Below, in pieces: positions 20,001 through 28,385 of a stretch of DNA of 64,000 nt (position 1 is the first letter of the stretch; every line of letters begins with the position of its first letter). Below the pieces are notes generated by a model. It worked only from the letters and a program-made list of their open reading frames with translations. It was not told the DNA's origin and made no database searches. The stretch lies in assembly GCF_904846315.1 (NCBI RefSeq), contig NZ_CAJHAF010000001.1:992001-1056000 (forward strand). Reading direction: 5' to 3'. The translations under genes were made by a program, and so were the position numbers. Origin of the DNA: Psychrobacter jeotgali. GTDB lineage: Bacteria; Pseudomonadota; Gammaproteobacteria; Pseudomonadales; Moraxellaceae.

Positions 20001-21636
20001 CTTGCGACTCATCAATCAAAGCGACGGGGTAATGATGACGAATATAACGCGCCAGCTTTTGTCCTTGCCTGCCCGTTAAAGCTTGGTTCAAACGCACCAT
20101 TTGTAAACTATAAGTGGTCTCGCCGCGCTCTTCTAAAATGACTGGTAATCGATTACGTACCGCGAGCACAATATGGCGGTTAAGAGTGGCGAGTAAAAAA
20201 ATGATATGTCGGTCTAATTTTTCGACCCTATCCAATATAGCCATTAACTTTTTAATAGTTTCTAACTTATAAAACGCCTCATGCTGCTTTTCTGTATTTT
20301 TTTTAAAGTTCTTAATTTTGCCTTCTTCATTGGGATATCTAGAATCCTTCAACGAGGTAAGAATTTTGGTCTCACGCTCACTTAAATGGCTAGTAAATCT
20401 AAGCTGATGTTCCGCTATTTTTTGCTGCACTTCAACAATGGCGTCAAACTGTTTGAATAAATTAGAACCGCCATGAAACCCTTGCGATTTTCTATAGTCA
20501 GGATCTAAATAGGGTTGAATATCTGCTAAATCCAACTCTCCAAACTCATCAAGTAGCTGCTCATAGGCACTAAAATCGAAGTCCTCATCGAGACTTATCT
20601 CATCAATAGGCGCAGAGATAAAGTTGAGCGAGCGCGTTACAAACTTTTTATGGTCGCTAACCGCTGTCAGTTTGCCCTGCTGGTCTAATAGCGCATACAG
20701 TTTGGGCTGCTCATAATACAGCCGACTCTGAAACTGGCGCAGCTCATCATGGATAATACTGTCAGTGACTTGTTCGATGGCGCTATCTTCGATAATCCCC
20801 ATGCCTTGCTGATGCCCGGTCTCGCTACTGTACTCCTTCAACCACTTTTGCGCCAAGCTATCGAGCGTACCGACGAATAATCTATCAAGCGTGGTCAATA
20901 CCAGTGCCGTGCGGCGAGTAGCTTCAGCTATCGAATAGGTGTATACATTATCGAGTAAATAACCGACCAAATGCAGATTAATGCGATCTTGCATGATATC
21001 TTCTAAACGCGCATATTTAGCTTGCTCTACTAACCAAGTCTCACGCTGTTTTTTTGCCTGTTCCTTTATTTGAGTGCACTTTTGAGTCGCGGCTTTTTTA
21101 TCATAAGCAAGGTCCTGGTTAAGACTTTGATTAAAACCGGTAGCGTCAGTCTCATCAGTTGAGTGACTACCTTTTTGGTCTTGCTTTTCTTTACCCTCAT
21201 CAGGTTTTACCTGTAATGCACTGGGATATAAATCGTCCTTATTATCAGGATTAGCGCTTAGGCTATTTAGCCACTGCAATAACTGATAAAAATCGACCAA
21301 ACGGTCGTGAATACGCTGACGCATCTCCGCAGCAGCCGCTCGGGTAAAGGTAGTAGCAATGATTTGCTCTGGTGCGCGCCGTGCTTCAATCAGCAGACGC
21401 AGCACGATACCTGTTAGCGTCCACGTTTTACCCGTACCCGCTGAGGCTTCAATAAGGTGCCGACCGCTCAGCGCAACCTCAACCGCGGGCACTACATCTG
21501 CGCTACTCTCACTACTATTATCTTCCTCAGACTTATTAGTAGGCGCAGCAGATGATTCTGAAGTGCCATTTATATTATCGTTAGCTAAGTTCAGCGGCGT
21601 GTCGATATCAGTAATGTCGGTCATAGGGTCATACAC
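17056..21636 (-). CDS. recB: Exodeoxyribonuclease V beta subunit RecB
   Basis: The 1526-residue protein has a UvrD-type helicase with Walker A IEASAGTGKTWTLTG near residues 62-76, the DESQDINGEQAIMIES Walker B region, GDPKQAIYGFRGGD, and LMTIHKSKGLEFPIVYV. A C-terminal nuclease domain carries GEIDLVYEHAGKYYVVDYKSN with the catalytic Asp and Asp-x-Lys. Escherichia coli RecB is about 1180 residues; the extra length is in acidic or Ser/Asp-rich linkers, including a run of six pentapeptide repeats near residue 1280-1309. It loads RecA and resects DNA ends together with RecC and RecD. It is 58 bases after recC. Confidence 0.94.
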   Translation of the reverse strand: MYDPMTDITDIDTPLNLANDNINGTSESSAAPTNKSEEDNSSESSADVVPAVEVALSGRHLIEASAGTGKTWTLTGIVLRLLIEARRAPEQIIATTFTRAAAAEMRQRIHDRLVDFYQLLQWLNSLSANPDNKDDLYPSALQVKPDEGKEKQDQKGSHSTDETDATGFNQSLNQDLAYDKKAATQKCTQIKEQAKKQRETWLVEQAKYARLEDIMQDRINLHLVGYLLDNVYTYSIAEATRRTALVLTTLDRLFVGTLDSLAQKWLKEYSSETGHQQGMGIIEDSAIEQVTDSIIHDELRQFQSRLYYEQPKLYALLDQQGKLTAVSDHKKFVTRSLNFISAPIDEISLDEDFDFSAYEQLLDEFGELDLADIQPYLDPDYRKSQGFHGGSNLFKQFDAIVEVQQKIAEHQLRFTSHLSERETKILTSLKDSRYPNEEGKIKNFKKNTEKQHEAFYKLETIKKLMAILDRVEKLDRHIIFLLATLNRHIVLAVRNRLPVILEERGETTYSLQMVRLNQALTGRQGQKLARYIRHHYPVALIDESQDINGEQAIMIESIYLPKRSKPSATDKASATKKSRHEFLLLVGDPKQAIYGFRGGDVANYNYMKAQFDKSSLWTLDINRRSNAGVINALNCWFGMPAATTTDNKLAQLGSGIYYQHIKAAKPENQLSWFNAPDSQNSQSQLVTEVLSNQPVSLLHLPDGKDTELEYDEFEITARHIATLLNSAQTLDGKPIQPSDIGVLARAKKDLKRVEDELVKLNVPTLTTSDVSIFETIMAEDVAALLSAMLYPYRHDIINRVLTSHLYGLSIKDVKAMMTAHESGHESKMLDTSNTVLNNQTINNKTIDNKKSYQDFISYIKEGAQRWQHFGILSALHYLLDKSPVQSQGVWQALAAHKDGDRHIMDLRHVMDVLAQFGIGMGEHELLAWFRQHIEAAPNSDWAKQYPLPTESGVQLMTIHKSKGLEFPIVYVLGMGDASRKSGNKEQYGLYLYNNQQAPTLLAQQATGNQRRFSPVQASATTESYFTDIETQEGFDELRRLGYVAFTRASEQLYVVLKDPTNKSGFDLKPVFYWFDSEEAKFELPDRLKGTIGMLRAHNVNGFYDNNYAKTKGLNNDAKLVTTKPTTEPIEYADFAEVMKTSYFYGWAKTSFTALARQLDESTQAIAVVDERIDDAIDIDMTETSVAVGTSLNINESLEPVGKLSLKSTDDIRFTFVKGANAGTFLHEIFEKIDFNDKSNWSHVIDRAISSYQLPLVYSSAEQQSRILQAKQKQGSHSLDLDTIDLDTIDLKTIDLKTIDLKTIDLKTIDVSAHEALITWIEEVLAAPLLASNQPLQSIDANKRFAELEFNMGLSETFRAQDINNLFEQYLPNETDKHVNLVPQNKAHLYRYLRGEIDLVYEHAGKYYVVDYKSNFLGNSLSDYNENTLKQAMSKAGYWLQAAIYQVALHRFLAIRISDYEGNEDKYLGAVEYVFLRGTYDSNATVSPSNDSSDRSDPMFNYRYGLVTWDIPIDFIKALDALFGIPN
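17374..17385 (+). repeat. GCTTAGGCTATT copy 3 (inside recB)
   Basis: Exact 12-mer, coding Asn-Ser-Leu-Ser at RecB residues 1418-1421, just after the DYKSN nuclease motif. Confidence 0.75.
17710..17799 (-). repeat. Six 15-bp tandem repeats in recB
   Basis: Four identical copies of a 15-base unit (ATCTATGGTTTTTAA on the plus strand) are followed by two variant copies (ATCTATAGTATCTAA). On the coding strand they read as Asp-Leu-Asp-Thr-Ile twice and Asp-Leu-Lys-Thr-Ile four times. The unit is a multiple of three, so copy-number change keeps the frame. It lies in the linker between the helicase and nuclease domains. Confidence 0.95.
21256..21267 (+). repeat. GCTTAGGCTATT copy 4 (inside recB)
   Basis: Exact 12-mer, coding Asn-Ser-Leu-Ser at RecB residues 124-127, near the N-terminus and before an acidic insert. 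Confidence 0.75.
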
Positions 21637-21694
21637 TTTTAATTATGGTTTATCAAATCAAGGTGTCAAAAATAGGTCAGCGAAACTAATTTAA

Positions 21695-24600
21695 TCAACT
21701 GTCTAAACATTCTAAGGCCCTAAACATCGGCGCATACAGTGGCTGTGCCAAAGTCGTTAGCGCCATAGATAAGGCATTAAACGCATCTTGCTCACGTAAT
21801 ACGTATTGCCAAATCGCATGCTGCGAGCAAGTATCATATACCGTATCTACATGGTAGCCCGGTCTTAACCAGTCTGAAAAATCGGCACGTTTTGGCCAAT
21901 AGCCGCCGCCACCATTCTCTTCAACTTTTAGAGACTTATCAAGGTAGCTAAGCGCATATTCTGGCAACAAAGTAATAGGTACTTGACCTGCCAGCTTCCC
22001 AAAAATTGCCCATTTAATGAGTTCAATCACTGCCTCTTGATAAACTATCGGGCTGAGCTTAAAGGCAGTCACATTCTCATATTTCTTGACTTGCGAGCTG
22101 GGTTTATTAAAGCGCCAAATGCTCACCCCATCACCCAGCGCTACTTGCTCTGCCGTAGTACGTCTCGCCACTTGCCAATACAGATGCGATAACCAAAACT
22201 TGAGTAAATGCTTAGGACTGGCAGAATTGGGTAAGATATTTAACCACTGCTTGGGCGACTCATCGCTATAGGATAGATTGGAATGCGAGTTAGAAGTATC
22301 TACTGATTTTGATACTGACATTGGCACTGATATTGGTACTGGGCCCTTTATCTTAATAGTCTCTGGCAGTAGTTTAAGTAACGGTTTGCTATCAGTATGA
22401 TTTAGCACAGCCGCCAGCTCTATTTGCACCGGACGCTCAGTGGTTGGCGTCAGTAGTTGCAAGCCTTTAACGCTATCTTCTGTACCCTCATTAGACGCAT
22501 TAAAATCATCAAAACCATTAGCTACTAGCTGCTCTTTAAATTCCAGACATTGCTGCTGCAACTTTTGTTGTTGATTGGGCAAAGTAGTTTGGCGAGCCAC
22601 GCCTGCGGGCATGATTTTTTGATACATTAGGGTTTGACTGGCCATTTGCGCTGCGGCATTGTCCGTAGCAATATTATCGCTAGCCGTACCGTTCACCATG
22701 TCATTAATCAAATACTCTTTAATCTTATAAGTATTTAAATGGTCTAAAAACAGCGGCTCCTGCAAGGTCGTGGCCTCCTCGCCTTGCACCACATGCACCT
22801 TTTGAGTACGCAAAAAAGCCTTGGCAGGATGACGCACTTGATAAGCCAGCACCCCTTCGATATCTATCTCAGCGATATTAAATACGCTATCAAATAGAGC
22901 TTGATTAAGCGTTTTATTCCCTTCGCTAGCATCAGAATTAATATTTAAAGAAGCATCTAGCTCTAACATATCTGCCAATGACGCCAAGTTTTTATTAAAA
23001 GCTTGGTTAAAAGTTTGAGTATCTATTTGGTCTAATTGTCCAAGCTGCCCTTGACTAAGCAGTTGAGCAATGGATTCGTACTGCGCTTTTGTCGGTAAAC
23101 TTACTAATTGGGCGTGTACGCTAGACTCTCTGTTCTTCAAGGTTTTAAATACCGCTTGCCAAAGCGGCGCCGGTGGAAATTGCTTTTTTTGCGCCAACTT
23201 GGTCTTACGCATGGCTTTATTCAAGATAGCGTCAAGCTCATTGGCATCGTCGGAAGCGTTTCTTTCTTTGCTATTGGCTTGAGTACGGTTCTGAGTGTTG
23301 TTTTCAGTTTGAAGTTCAGCTTGTTGTTGAAAGTCCTCAGCGTCTTCAATCTCTGTTTCGAACAGACTTTCATGAAAAGGCAATGCTGGATGCTCAGTCA
23401 CCAGCCACTGTTTAATTAGCTTAGGCAAATAGCGTTTTAGGCTTTCGGTAGTGGGGTCAATATGTTCAGGTAAGACCTCCAATGCATCTAGTGAATTTAT
23501 CTGCCACTGCACCTCGCCTTGCAAAAACTGTAGCAACTCGCTCACCGGATTAGCGGGCAGGTGCTCATGGGTATCCGTCAGGCTTTGACCATTATAAAAT
23601 ATCCAGCACGCACTACGCGCGCACAGCATTGCATCCAAAAATGCACCATTATCATCATCCTCACTAACTCTATCACCACGGCGGCTAATGGTCGCTTTCA
23701 TCAAATCATAGCGGTTATCACGGTCCCGCGCAGGAAACTCAGATAAGTCCATGTTGAGCATAACCACCAGCTCAAAAGGCACGTTCCTTAAAGCCCCAAA
23801 GCGCCCAAAGGTAATCACCCCCGTAGGCTCAGCACTGACTTGCTGACTCTCAAGCTCAGCCTCGATACTATCTAGCATAAAGCTTAGTTTGAGCGGCAAC
23901 TGTTCAACCCCTGCCAGCTTTTGTTCCACTTCTTTATTGGCGCTATCGCTACTGGCATATTGCCGATAATGACGATTGGCGCGTAGGCCAGATTTAAAGC
24001 CGTTCATCGCATTATAGATAGCACGCATGGTGCGGGTCTGATCGACATCGCCAAAATAGCGGTGAATTACTTGGGTCTCAATTTGCTCAAGCCACTGCTC
24101 TGCTTTCATTTTTTGGGTGTGGTCATGACGTCTGTCATTCAAGCCGCTATAAATGCGGCAAAGGGCTTCCACAATCATCGCATCGCTCAGACTCACTTGT
24201 GGTAGCGGCAAGCTCATCTCAGGCATGGCTGTGCTCGGCCAATCACTCTCTGCCAAGGGATATAAGCAATCACTGGCGCTCGCCTCTGGCATCACAAACC
24301 CCAAAGTCAATCTATCTAAAGCCTGTGCGAAGCTAAAACGGTAATCAAAGTCGTTACTATCCAGCGTTTGCTTGAGATGCCCCTCGTCAAAACCGCGAAT
24401 AAACCCTGCCTCAACCAATAAATCGCAACCTCGGCTCATTTGCTCATGGGTCAATCCAAAACTTTCAAATAACGGCGGTAGCATCAGCCAGTCCAAAACC
24501 TCAGCGGCCTCAAAACGGGCGCTATGACTGCCTAGCAGTTTATAAAAGCCGATAATCGCTTCCCATAACTGGCGAATATCGGCATCGACGACACCGGTCA

Positions 24601-26224
24601 CCTTTGCAGGCAAGGTCAAACCGTCTTGACCCTTCCCGCTAACGAAAATAGAGCTAATCAGCGCATGGTGGCGCTCGACATCGGGCATTAATACTACAAT
24701 TTCTGAGATATGGCGTTTTTTCTCGCCAGATTTGATAGGTTCGTTTAGCCAGCGCCCAATCATAATACGCAGCACTTCAAGTTGTCGTTGCAGACTATGG
24801 CAAGAATGAATGCTTAGGCTATTATCCTGCGCAGATAAGTTCCAAAAGCGCTCTTTCTCAAAGCGTTTATTCTCAAGTACCTCATCTTCATACCATGGGG
24901 TTTGCTGCTTCTCTTGCTCAAAGCTTGGCTCTATTTGCGCGCTCATCGCTTGTGAGACCTTTGCAGCGGTGGCTTGCTGGGTTGCCTTCTCATCAAGCAT
25001 TAGCACATCATTTTGCAGGCGCCTTAGTAAACTGGGAATATCTTGAGGGTTTTGAAAGCTGCTGGGTTGATTAAGGTTATCAGCATCATAAAGCTGGTCA
25101 TCGAATTTATCTTGCCAGTCCACAAGGGCATCTTGGTAGTGCTCATTCCCCGATAAGTTAGCCAGCATAGCAAAGGTATCGCGCGACTGCTTACCCAAAC
25201 GCGATAGTAAGCTGTGTCCATAATCGCGCAAAAACACACTTTCAGGATTGATAATCTGCTGACGTTGTAGCCAAGACTTGTCAACGATATCCGCCCAAAA
25301 TAGCTTGGAGGGATTATAGTGCAATAAGGTGATATCCATGTACTGTGATAAGCGCTGCAAAAAATCAAGCTCAGTCTGCGGCAGCTGCTGAATGGTAAAA
25401 ATACGCAATACTTTAGGCAACTGTGCACGCTCATTTGCCTTATTGTGCTTAAGAGCTGACCAAAACACCTCTTCTAGCGCTACCCGGTGCAGATGTACAT
25501 CAGCAAATAAGTTCGACCACAAAAAACGCTGGGCAACCTCCAATTCAATATAATGCTCAACCAGCCATTCAGGAGTGCCACGTGCATACTTATCGAAGCG
25601 CAGTGACAAGGCATCTTTATCGGCTATCAACGCATCTACATCCAGCGCTTTATTATGCGACCACAGTGCTAACCAATCTTCACGATGGGTTAAATAACGG
25701 TTGAACACCCGCGCCAAATCGCTTGCCAGCTGCCAAATACGGGCATCTTGCTGGGCTTTATCTTGTTGAGCTTTATCTAGATCGAGCTCCTCTTGCGGCT
25801 CATCAATCAAAGACGCCAGTAGTGGATTCACCGGATGTTTTTTATCTGCAACAATCGATTCTTGATAGTAGGTCAAGTAGCCAAATAAGCGCCACTGCAT
25901 CACTGTAGGTGACAACACCGCCACTTCAGGCACATTCAAGATTGCCGCTTCAGAGTTTTGCGCTAACAAATAGGTGTTGTGGCGGCTTAATACATCTTGC
26001 ATCAGTGTCCATTGATACTGGCCCCAAAAGGTCGTTGTCACCAAGGTGCTGATACCGGCGCGACTGGCAATGGTTTTATCCAGCCAATCACCCAGTACCA
26101 TTGAGGGTACAATGACGATAAATTCTGCAAAGATAGGCTGGTTTTTGGCCTGATAAGCTTGTAACAACTCATCAACCAAGCGTTCGGTACGGTGCGACTG
26201 AATGATATTAAACATAAATGACAA
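21695..26224 (-). CDS. recC: Exodeoxyribonuclease V gamma subunit RecC
   Basis: The 1509-residue protein matches RecC from its N-terminus (FNIIQSHRTERLVDELLQAY), through ILNVPE- and PKVLRIFTIQQLP-like segments, the IHSCHSLQRQLEVLRIMI motif near residue 475, and VPFELVVMLNMDLSEFPARDRDNRYDLM. RecC recognises Chi in well-studied relatives and holds the two motors together. It is roughly 390 residues longer than the Escherichia coli protein. Gln/Asn/Ser-rich inserts occur near residues 440-465, 960-1020 and 1290-1330. It is the first gene of recC-recB-recD; no ptrA gene is interposed. An alternative ATG at 26218 (MFNIIQ) is possible. Confidence 0.92.
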   Translation of the reverse strand: MSFMFNIIQSHRTERLVDELLQAYQAKNQPIFAEFIVIVPSMVLGDWLDKTIASRAGISTLVTTTFWGQYQWTLMQDVLSRHNTYLLAQNSEAAILNVPEVAVLSPTVMQWRLFGYLTYYQESIVADKKHPVNPLLASLIDEPQEELDLDKAQQDKAQQDARIWQLASDLARVFNRYLTHREDWLALWSHNKALDVDALIADKDALSLRFDKYARGTPEWLVEHYIELEVAQRFLWSNLFADVHLHRVALEEVFWSALKHNKANERAQLPKVLRIFTIQQLPQTELDFLQRLSQYMDITLLHYNPSKLFWADIVDKSWLQRQQIINPESVFLRDYGHSLLSRLGKQSRDTFAMLANLSGNEHYQDALVDWQDKFDDQLYDADNLNQPSSFQNPQDIPSLLRRLQNDVLMLDEKATQQATAAKVSQAMSAQIEPSFEQEKQQTPWYEDEVLENKRFEKERFWNLSAQDNSLSIHSCHSLQRQLEVLRIMIGRWLNEPIKSGEKKRHISEIVVLMPDVERHHALISSIFVSGKGQDGLTLPAKVTGVVDADIRQLWEAIIGFYKLLGSHSARFEAAEVLDWLMLPPLFESFGLTHEQMSRGCDLLVEAGFIRGFDEGHLKQTLDSNDFDYRFSFAQALDRLTLGFVMPEASASDCLYPLAESDWPSTAMPEMSLPLPQVSLSDAMIVEALCRIYSGLNDRRHDHTQKMKAEQWLEQIETQVIHRYFGDVDQTRTMRAIYNAMNGFKSGLRANRHYRQYASSDSANKEVEQKLAGVEQLPLKLSFMLDSIEAELESQQVSAEPTGVITFGRFGALRNVPFELVVMLNMDLSEFPARDRDNRYDLMKATISRRGDRVSEDDDNGAFLDAMLCARSACWIFYNGQSLTDTHEHLPANPVSELLQFLQGEVQWQINSLDALEVLPEHIDPTTESLKRYLPKLIKQWLVTEHPALPFHESLFETEIEDAEDFQQQAELQTENNTQNRTQANSKERNASDDANELDAILNKAMRKTKLAQKKQFPPAPLWQAVFKTLKNRESSVHAQLVSLPTKAQYESIAQLLSQGQLGQLDQIDTQTFNQAFNKNLASLADMLELDASLNINSDASEGNKTLNQALFDSVFNIAEIDIEGVLAYQVRHPAKAFLRTQKVHVVQGEEATTLQEPLFLDHLNTYKIKEYLINDMVNGTASDNIATDNAAAQMASQTLMYQKIMPAGVARQTTLPNQQQKLQQQCLEFKEQLVANGFDDFNASNEGTEDSVKGLQLLTPTTERPVQIELAAVLNHTDSKPLLKLLPETIKIKGPVPISVPMSVSKSVDTSNSHSNLSYSDESPKQWLNILPNSASPKHLLKFWLSHLYWQVARRTTAEQVALGDGVSIWRFNKPSSQVKKYENVTAFKLSPIVYQEAVIELIKWAIFGKLAGQVPITLLPEYALSYLDKSLKVEENGGGGYWPKRADFSDWLRPGYHVDTVYDTCSQHAIWQYVLREQDAFNALSMALTTLAQPLYAPMFRALECLDS
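24812..24823 (+). repeat. GCTTAGGCTATT copy 5 (inside recC)
   Basis: Exact 12-mer, coding Asn-Ser-Leu-Ser at RecC residues 468-471, just before the conserved CHS motif. Confidence 0.75.
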
Positions 26225-26674
26225 TCTAATAGGAACAATGGAGTTTACGTTATATGAGGACAGTGACTCTCACAGCAAGTAGCTATCAGCTCAATAAAAA
26301 TCTATTCAATAAAGGGGAAAAGCTAATAAAGGGGAAAAACAAAATAATTATGAATTCTCTTTTATCTATCGTGCCCGTTTTGCTTTTCTGCTAAGATGGC
26401 TGCGCTTAATATAATTAATAAGTGATTATTTATAGCTAGCTATAACTAGAAATTCGTTTTTAGTGCTAACCTGTCAGTAAAACACAATACAGTTTGCCAT
26501 TGATAATGTTTATTTACTAGTATAGAAGCTTAGCCATGAAGCGTTTGACGACACCTATTGTCGCAGAGGTACGCTATAGCTATACTGTTACAAGCTTCAC
26601 ATTTGTACATTAAGCTCATTATCATCTATCGTTATATTTTATACTTTCTTTAACCAAGAGATCACTTTAACATT
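26225..26674. other. Intergenic region between divergent recC and a hypothetical gene
   Basis: This is 450 AT-rich bases between divergent genes. A 25-codon frame at 26536 has no ribosome-binding site and is not believed. I see direct repetition of AAAGGGGAAAA around 26312-26338 but nothing else. Confidence 0.4.
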
Positions 26675-27217
26675 ATGCCACTGCGTCCTATTGATGCTAT
26701 TTTTGTCCATCCTGAACAGCGTTTATACGTCGTTTATTATCGCGGCGAGCTTTGGCAATTGCCACGGATGAAGATTGATGATGCCGCATGGCAGCGACGT
26801 CTACCTTTTAAAGGGAATAAAAACGAGCTATATTTGAGCCAAGAGCAAGCTATTCATGATTTAGTACTGGCGCAAAAGCTACGTACGTTGAATCTACCTA
26901 TCGCCGTACGAGGTAGCACTTTAGCCAAATTTGAAGCATGGTGGGAATTCTACGGTTTTAAGTGGCTTAAGGACTTACTTGACGACGGTAAATCACCTTT
27001 GGCGGCGCATGCGTCATTATCAGAGAACAAAGCTATTCAGCAGACTACACCAGTAAACAAGATGTCTGTCAATAAAAGCAAACCAGATCCGACTGAACAA
27101 ATTCTGTCGCCTACAGAAACAACTATCGTAGAGATAAATAACAAAAACGACGACACTGATATTTTCGCTGACATGCTAGCCGATTTAGCTGATGAGGTAT
27201 TAAACCAGCGCCATTAG
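26675..27217 (+). CDS. Unrecognised 180-residue protein
   Basis: I do not recognise the family. Residues 1-110 look like a compact domain rich in Trp, Tyr and basic residues (RLYVVYYRGELWQLPRMKID; FEAWWEFYGFKWLKDLL). Residues 110-180 are a polar, probably disordered tail ending in an acidic helix (DIFADMLADLADEVLNQ). There is no signal peptide or membrane helix. It lies 46 bases upstream of the membrane-anchored ModA-like gene and is probably in the same transcript. Confidence 0.6.
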   Translation: MPLRPIDAIFVHPEQRLYVVYYRGELWQLPRMKIDDAAWQRRLPFKGNKNELYLSQEQAIHDLVLAQKLRTLNLPIAVRGSTLAKFEAWWEFYGFKWLKDLLDDGKSPLAAHASLSENKAIQQTTPVNKMSVNKSKPDPTEQILSPTETTIVEINNKNDDTDIFADMLADLADEVLNQRH

Positions 27218-27263
27218 CCTATTATTAAATTGAAATTTATCGCCAAATAAGACGCAATTATCT

Positions 27264-28127
27264 ATGAAAGACTATAAATGGTTATTGGTGGGAATCGTAG
27301 TCGTATTACTCATTATTCTACTGGGCATTTTTGTTTGGTTATGGACCAGTAATCAAAAGAATATAGATCCTTTACCCATTATGGTTAATGATAATGGTAG
27401 TACTGACTCCTCTACGGGCATTGCAAAAGATGACGATGAGAGCGATGCGGTTGCTAATAGCATATTGTACTTACAAGCAGAAGAGACGCTAAAAACACCC
27501 TTAAATGATATTATTAACCGTTTTGAGTCCCGTTATCCAAGTGTGCAGGTATCAGTACGCTATGTGCCCTCTACCTCTTTAATAAACTTACCCGCAGTCA
27601 GTATTACCGAGGTTAGTGCAGATAGTGAAGACATCAGTGCTAAAAACGACAACGTTAATTTCGCTAATAAATCAGTACCTTCAGCGATTACTATTGACAT
27701 AATCATTGCTGACGATACTTTAAACCAAACTCAGTTATCAACATTACAAGCACTATTAGATCATACTCAATCAAAAAGGAATGCTGAACAAGATAATAGC
27801 CTTAGTCAATCTAATAACGACGTTGAAGCAGCGAGTAATACTACAAATGATAGCAATACTGCACGTAGTCTTACTAAGTTTAGTTACGCTATAAAAAACT
27901 CACAGGCTATAGATGGAGTGATTTTAACAGACCATTCTGCTGCCGTAAGCTTCCGTAACTTTTTACTCTCAAGTGCTGGACAAGATATTTTAGAAAAGTA
28001 TGACTATAACAATATCGATGGTTATAAAAATAGTATGGATGATTTATTCAATGAATCATCTAGAGCTAAAGCCAACGGCGATGCTGATCCTATAGATGTT
28101 ACTGACATTCTTAGTAATAGCGAATAA
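27264..28127 (+). CDS. Membrane-anchored protein resembling a ModA-type binding protein
   Basis: The 287-residue protein has one N-terminal membrane helix (residues 6-27) and a periplasmic domain. ILYLQAEETLKTPLNDIINRFESRYPSVQVSVRYVPSTSL near residues 68-107 follows the order of the first strand and helix of type 2 periplasmic binding proteins such as ModA. AVSFRNFLLSSAGQDILEKYDY near 226-247 matches their usual C-terminal FLLSxxGQxILxxYGF pattern. The middle part is shortened and Asn/Ser-rich, and I see no transporter genes beside it. It may have lost transport function and act as a sensor or envelope protein; that is inference. Confidence 0.55.
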   Translation: MKDYKWLLVGIVVVLLIILLGIFVWLWTSNQKNIDPLPIMVNDNGSTDSSTGIAKDDDESDAVANSILYLQAEETLKTPLNDIINRFESRYPSVQVSVRYVPSTSLINLPAVSITEVSADSEDISAKNDNVNFANKSVPSAITIDIIIADDTLNQTQLSTLQALLDHTQSKRNAEQDNSLSQSNNDVEAASNTTNDSNTARSLTKFSYAIKNSQAIDGVILTDHSAAVSFRNFLLSSAGQDILEKYDYNNIDGYKNSMDDLFNESSRAKANGDADPIDVTDILSNSE

Positions 28128-28162
28128 GAGCTGTGAAGAGAGAGTTTTATATTTTGAATATT

Positions 28163-28209
28163 ATTAGAAAAAAGAAACTGTTGAAACGCATGGTTTGCAA
28201 CAGTTTCTT
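28163..28209 (-). terminator. Terminator downstream of tRNA-Arg
   Basis: AAGAAACTGTTG (28172-28183) and CAACAGTTTCTT (28198-28209) form a perfect 12-bp stem. On the minus strand it is followed by a T-rich tract (the A-run at 28168-28173 on the plus strand), so it fits the leftward tRNA transcript. Confidence 0.8.
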
Positions 28210-28230
28210 ATGAAGCATATACATATTTGA

Positions 28231-28306
28231 TGGTGCGCCCACCAAGACTCGAACTCGGATCGATCGCTTAGGAGGCAACTGCTCTATCCTGTTGAGCTAT
28301 AGGCGC
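28231..28306 (-). tRNA. tRNA-Arg (anticodon CCU)
   Basis: The 76-base gene includes an encoded CCA. The acceptor stem is GCGCCTA with TGGGCGC, the D-stem GCTC/GAGC, the anticodon loop CTCCTAA (anticodon CCT), the T-stem CCGAG/CTTGG and the T-loop TTCGAGT. All cloverleaf stems form, with some G-U pairs. It reads AGG codons. Confidence 0.95.
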
Positions 28307-28320
28307 ATTATTAAAGTGCC

Positions 28321-28349
28321 ATTGTAGAAAAAAACATTTAAAAAAGCAA
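28321..28349 (-). promoter_or_regulatory. Sigma-70 promoter of tRNA-Arg
   Basis: On the minus strand TTGCTT (28349-28344) and TACAAT (28326-28321) are separated by exactly 17 bases. The -10 box ends 14 bases before the first tRNA base. Confidence 0.75.
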
Positions 28350-28385
28350 TCGATGAATACTATACTGTGAATACTAAATCACTAA

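Noticed and set aside
17921..23419. Plus-strand frames opposite recB and recC
   Set aside because: Antisense shadows of the large recBC genes, Leu/Ser/Cys-rich translations without start sites.
26536..26613. 25-codon frame starting MKRLTTPIVAEV
   Set aside because: No convincing ribosome-binding site, no family resemblance, and located in the divergent promoter region of recC.
27786..27797. Possible seventh copy of the 12-mer (AATAGCCTTAGT)
   Set aside because: Two mismatches; it encodes Asn-Ser-Leu-Ser with different codons, so it is not counted.
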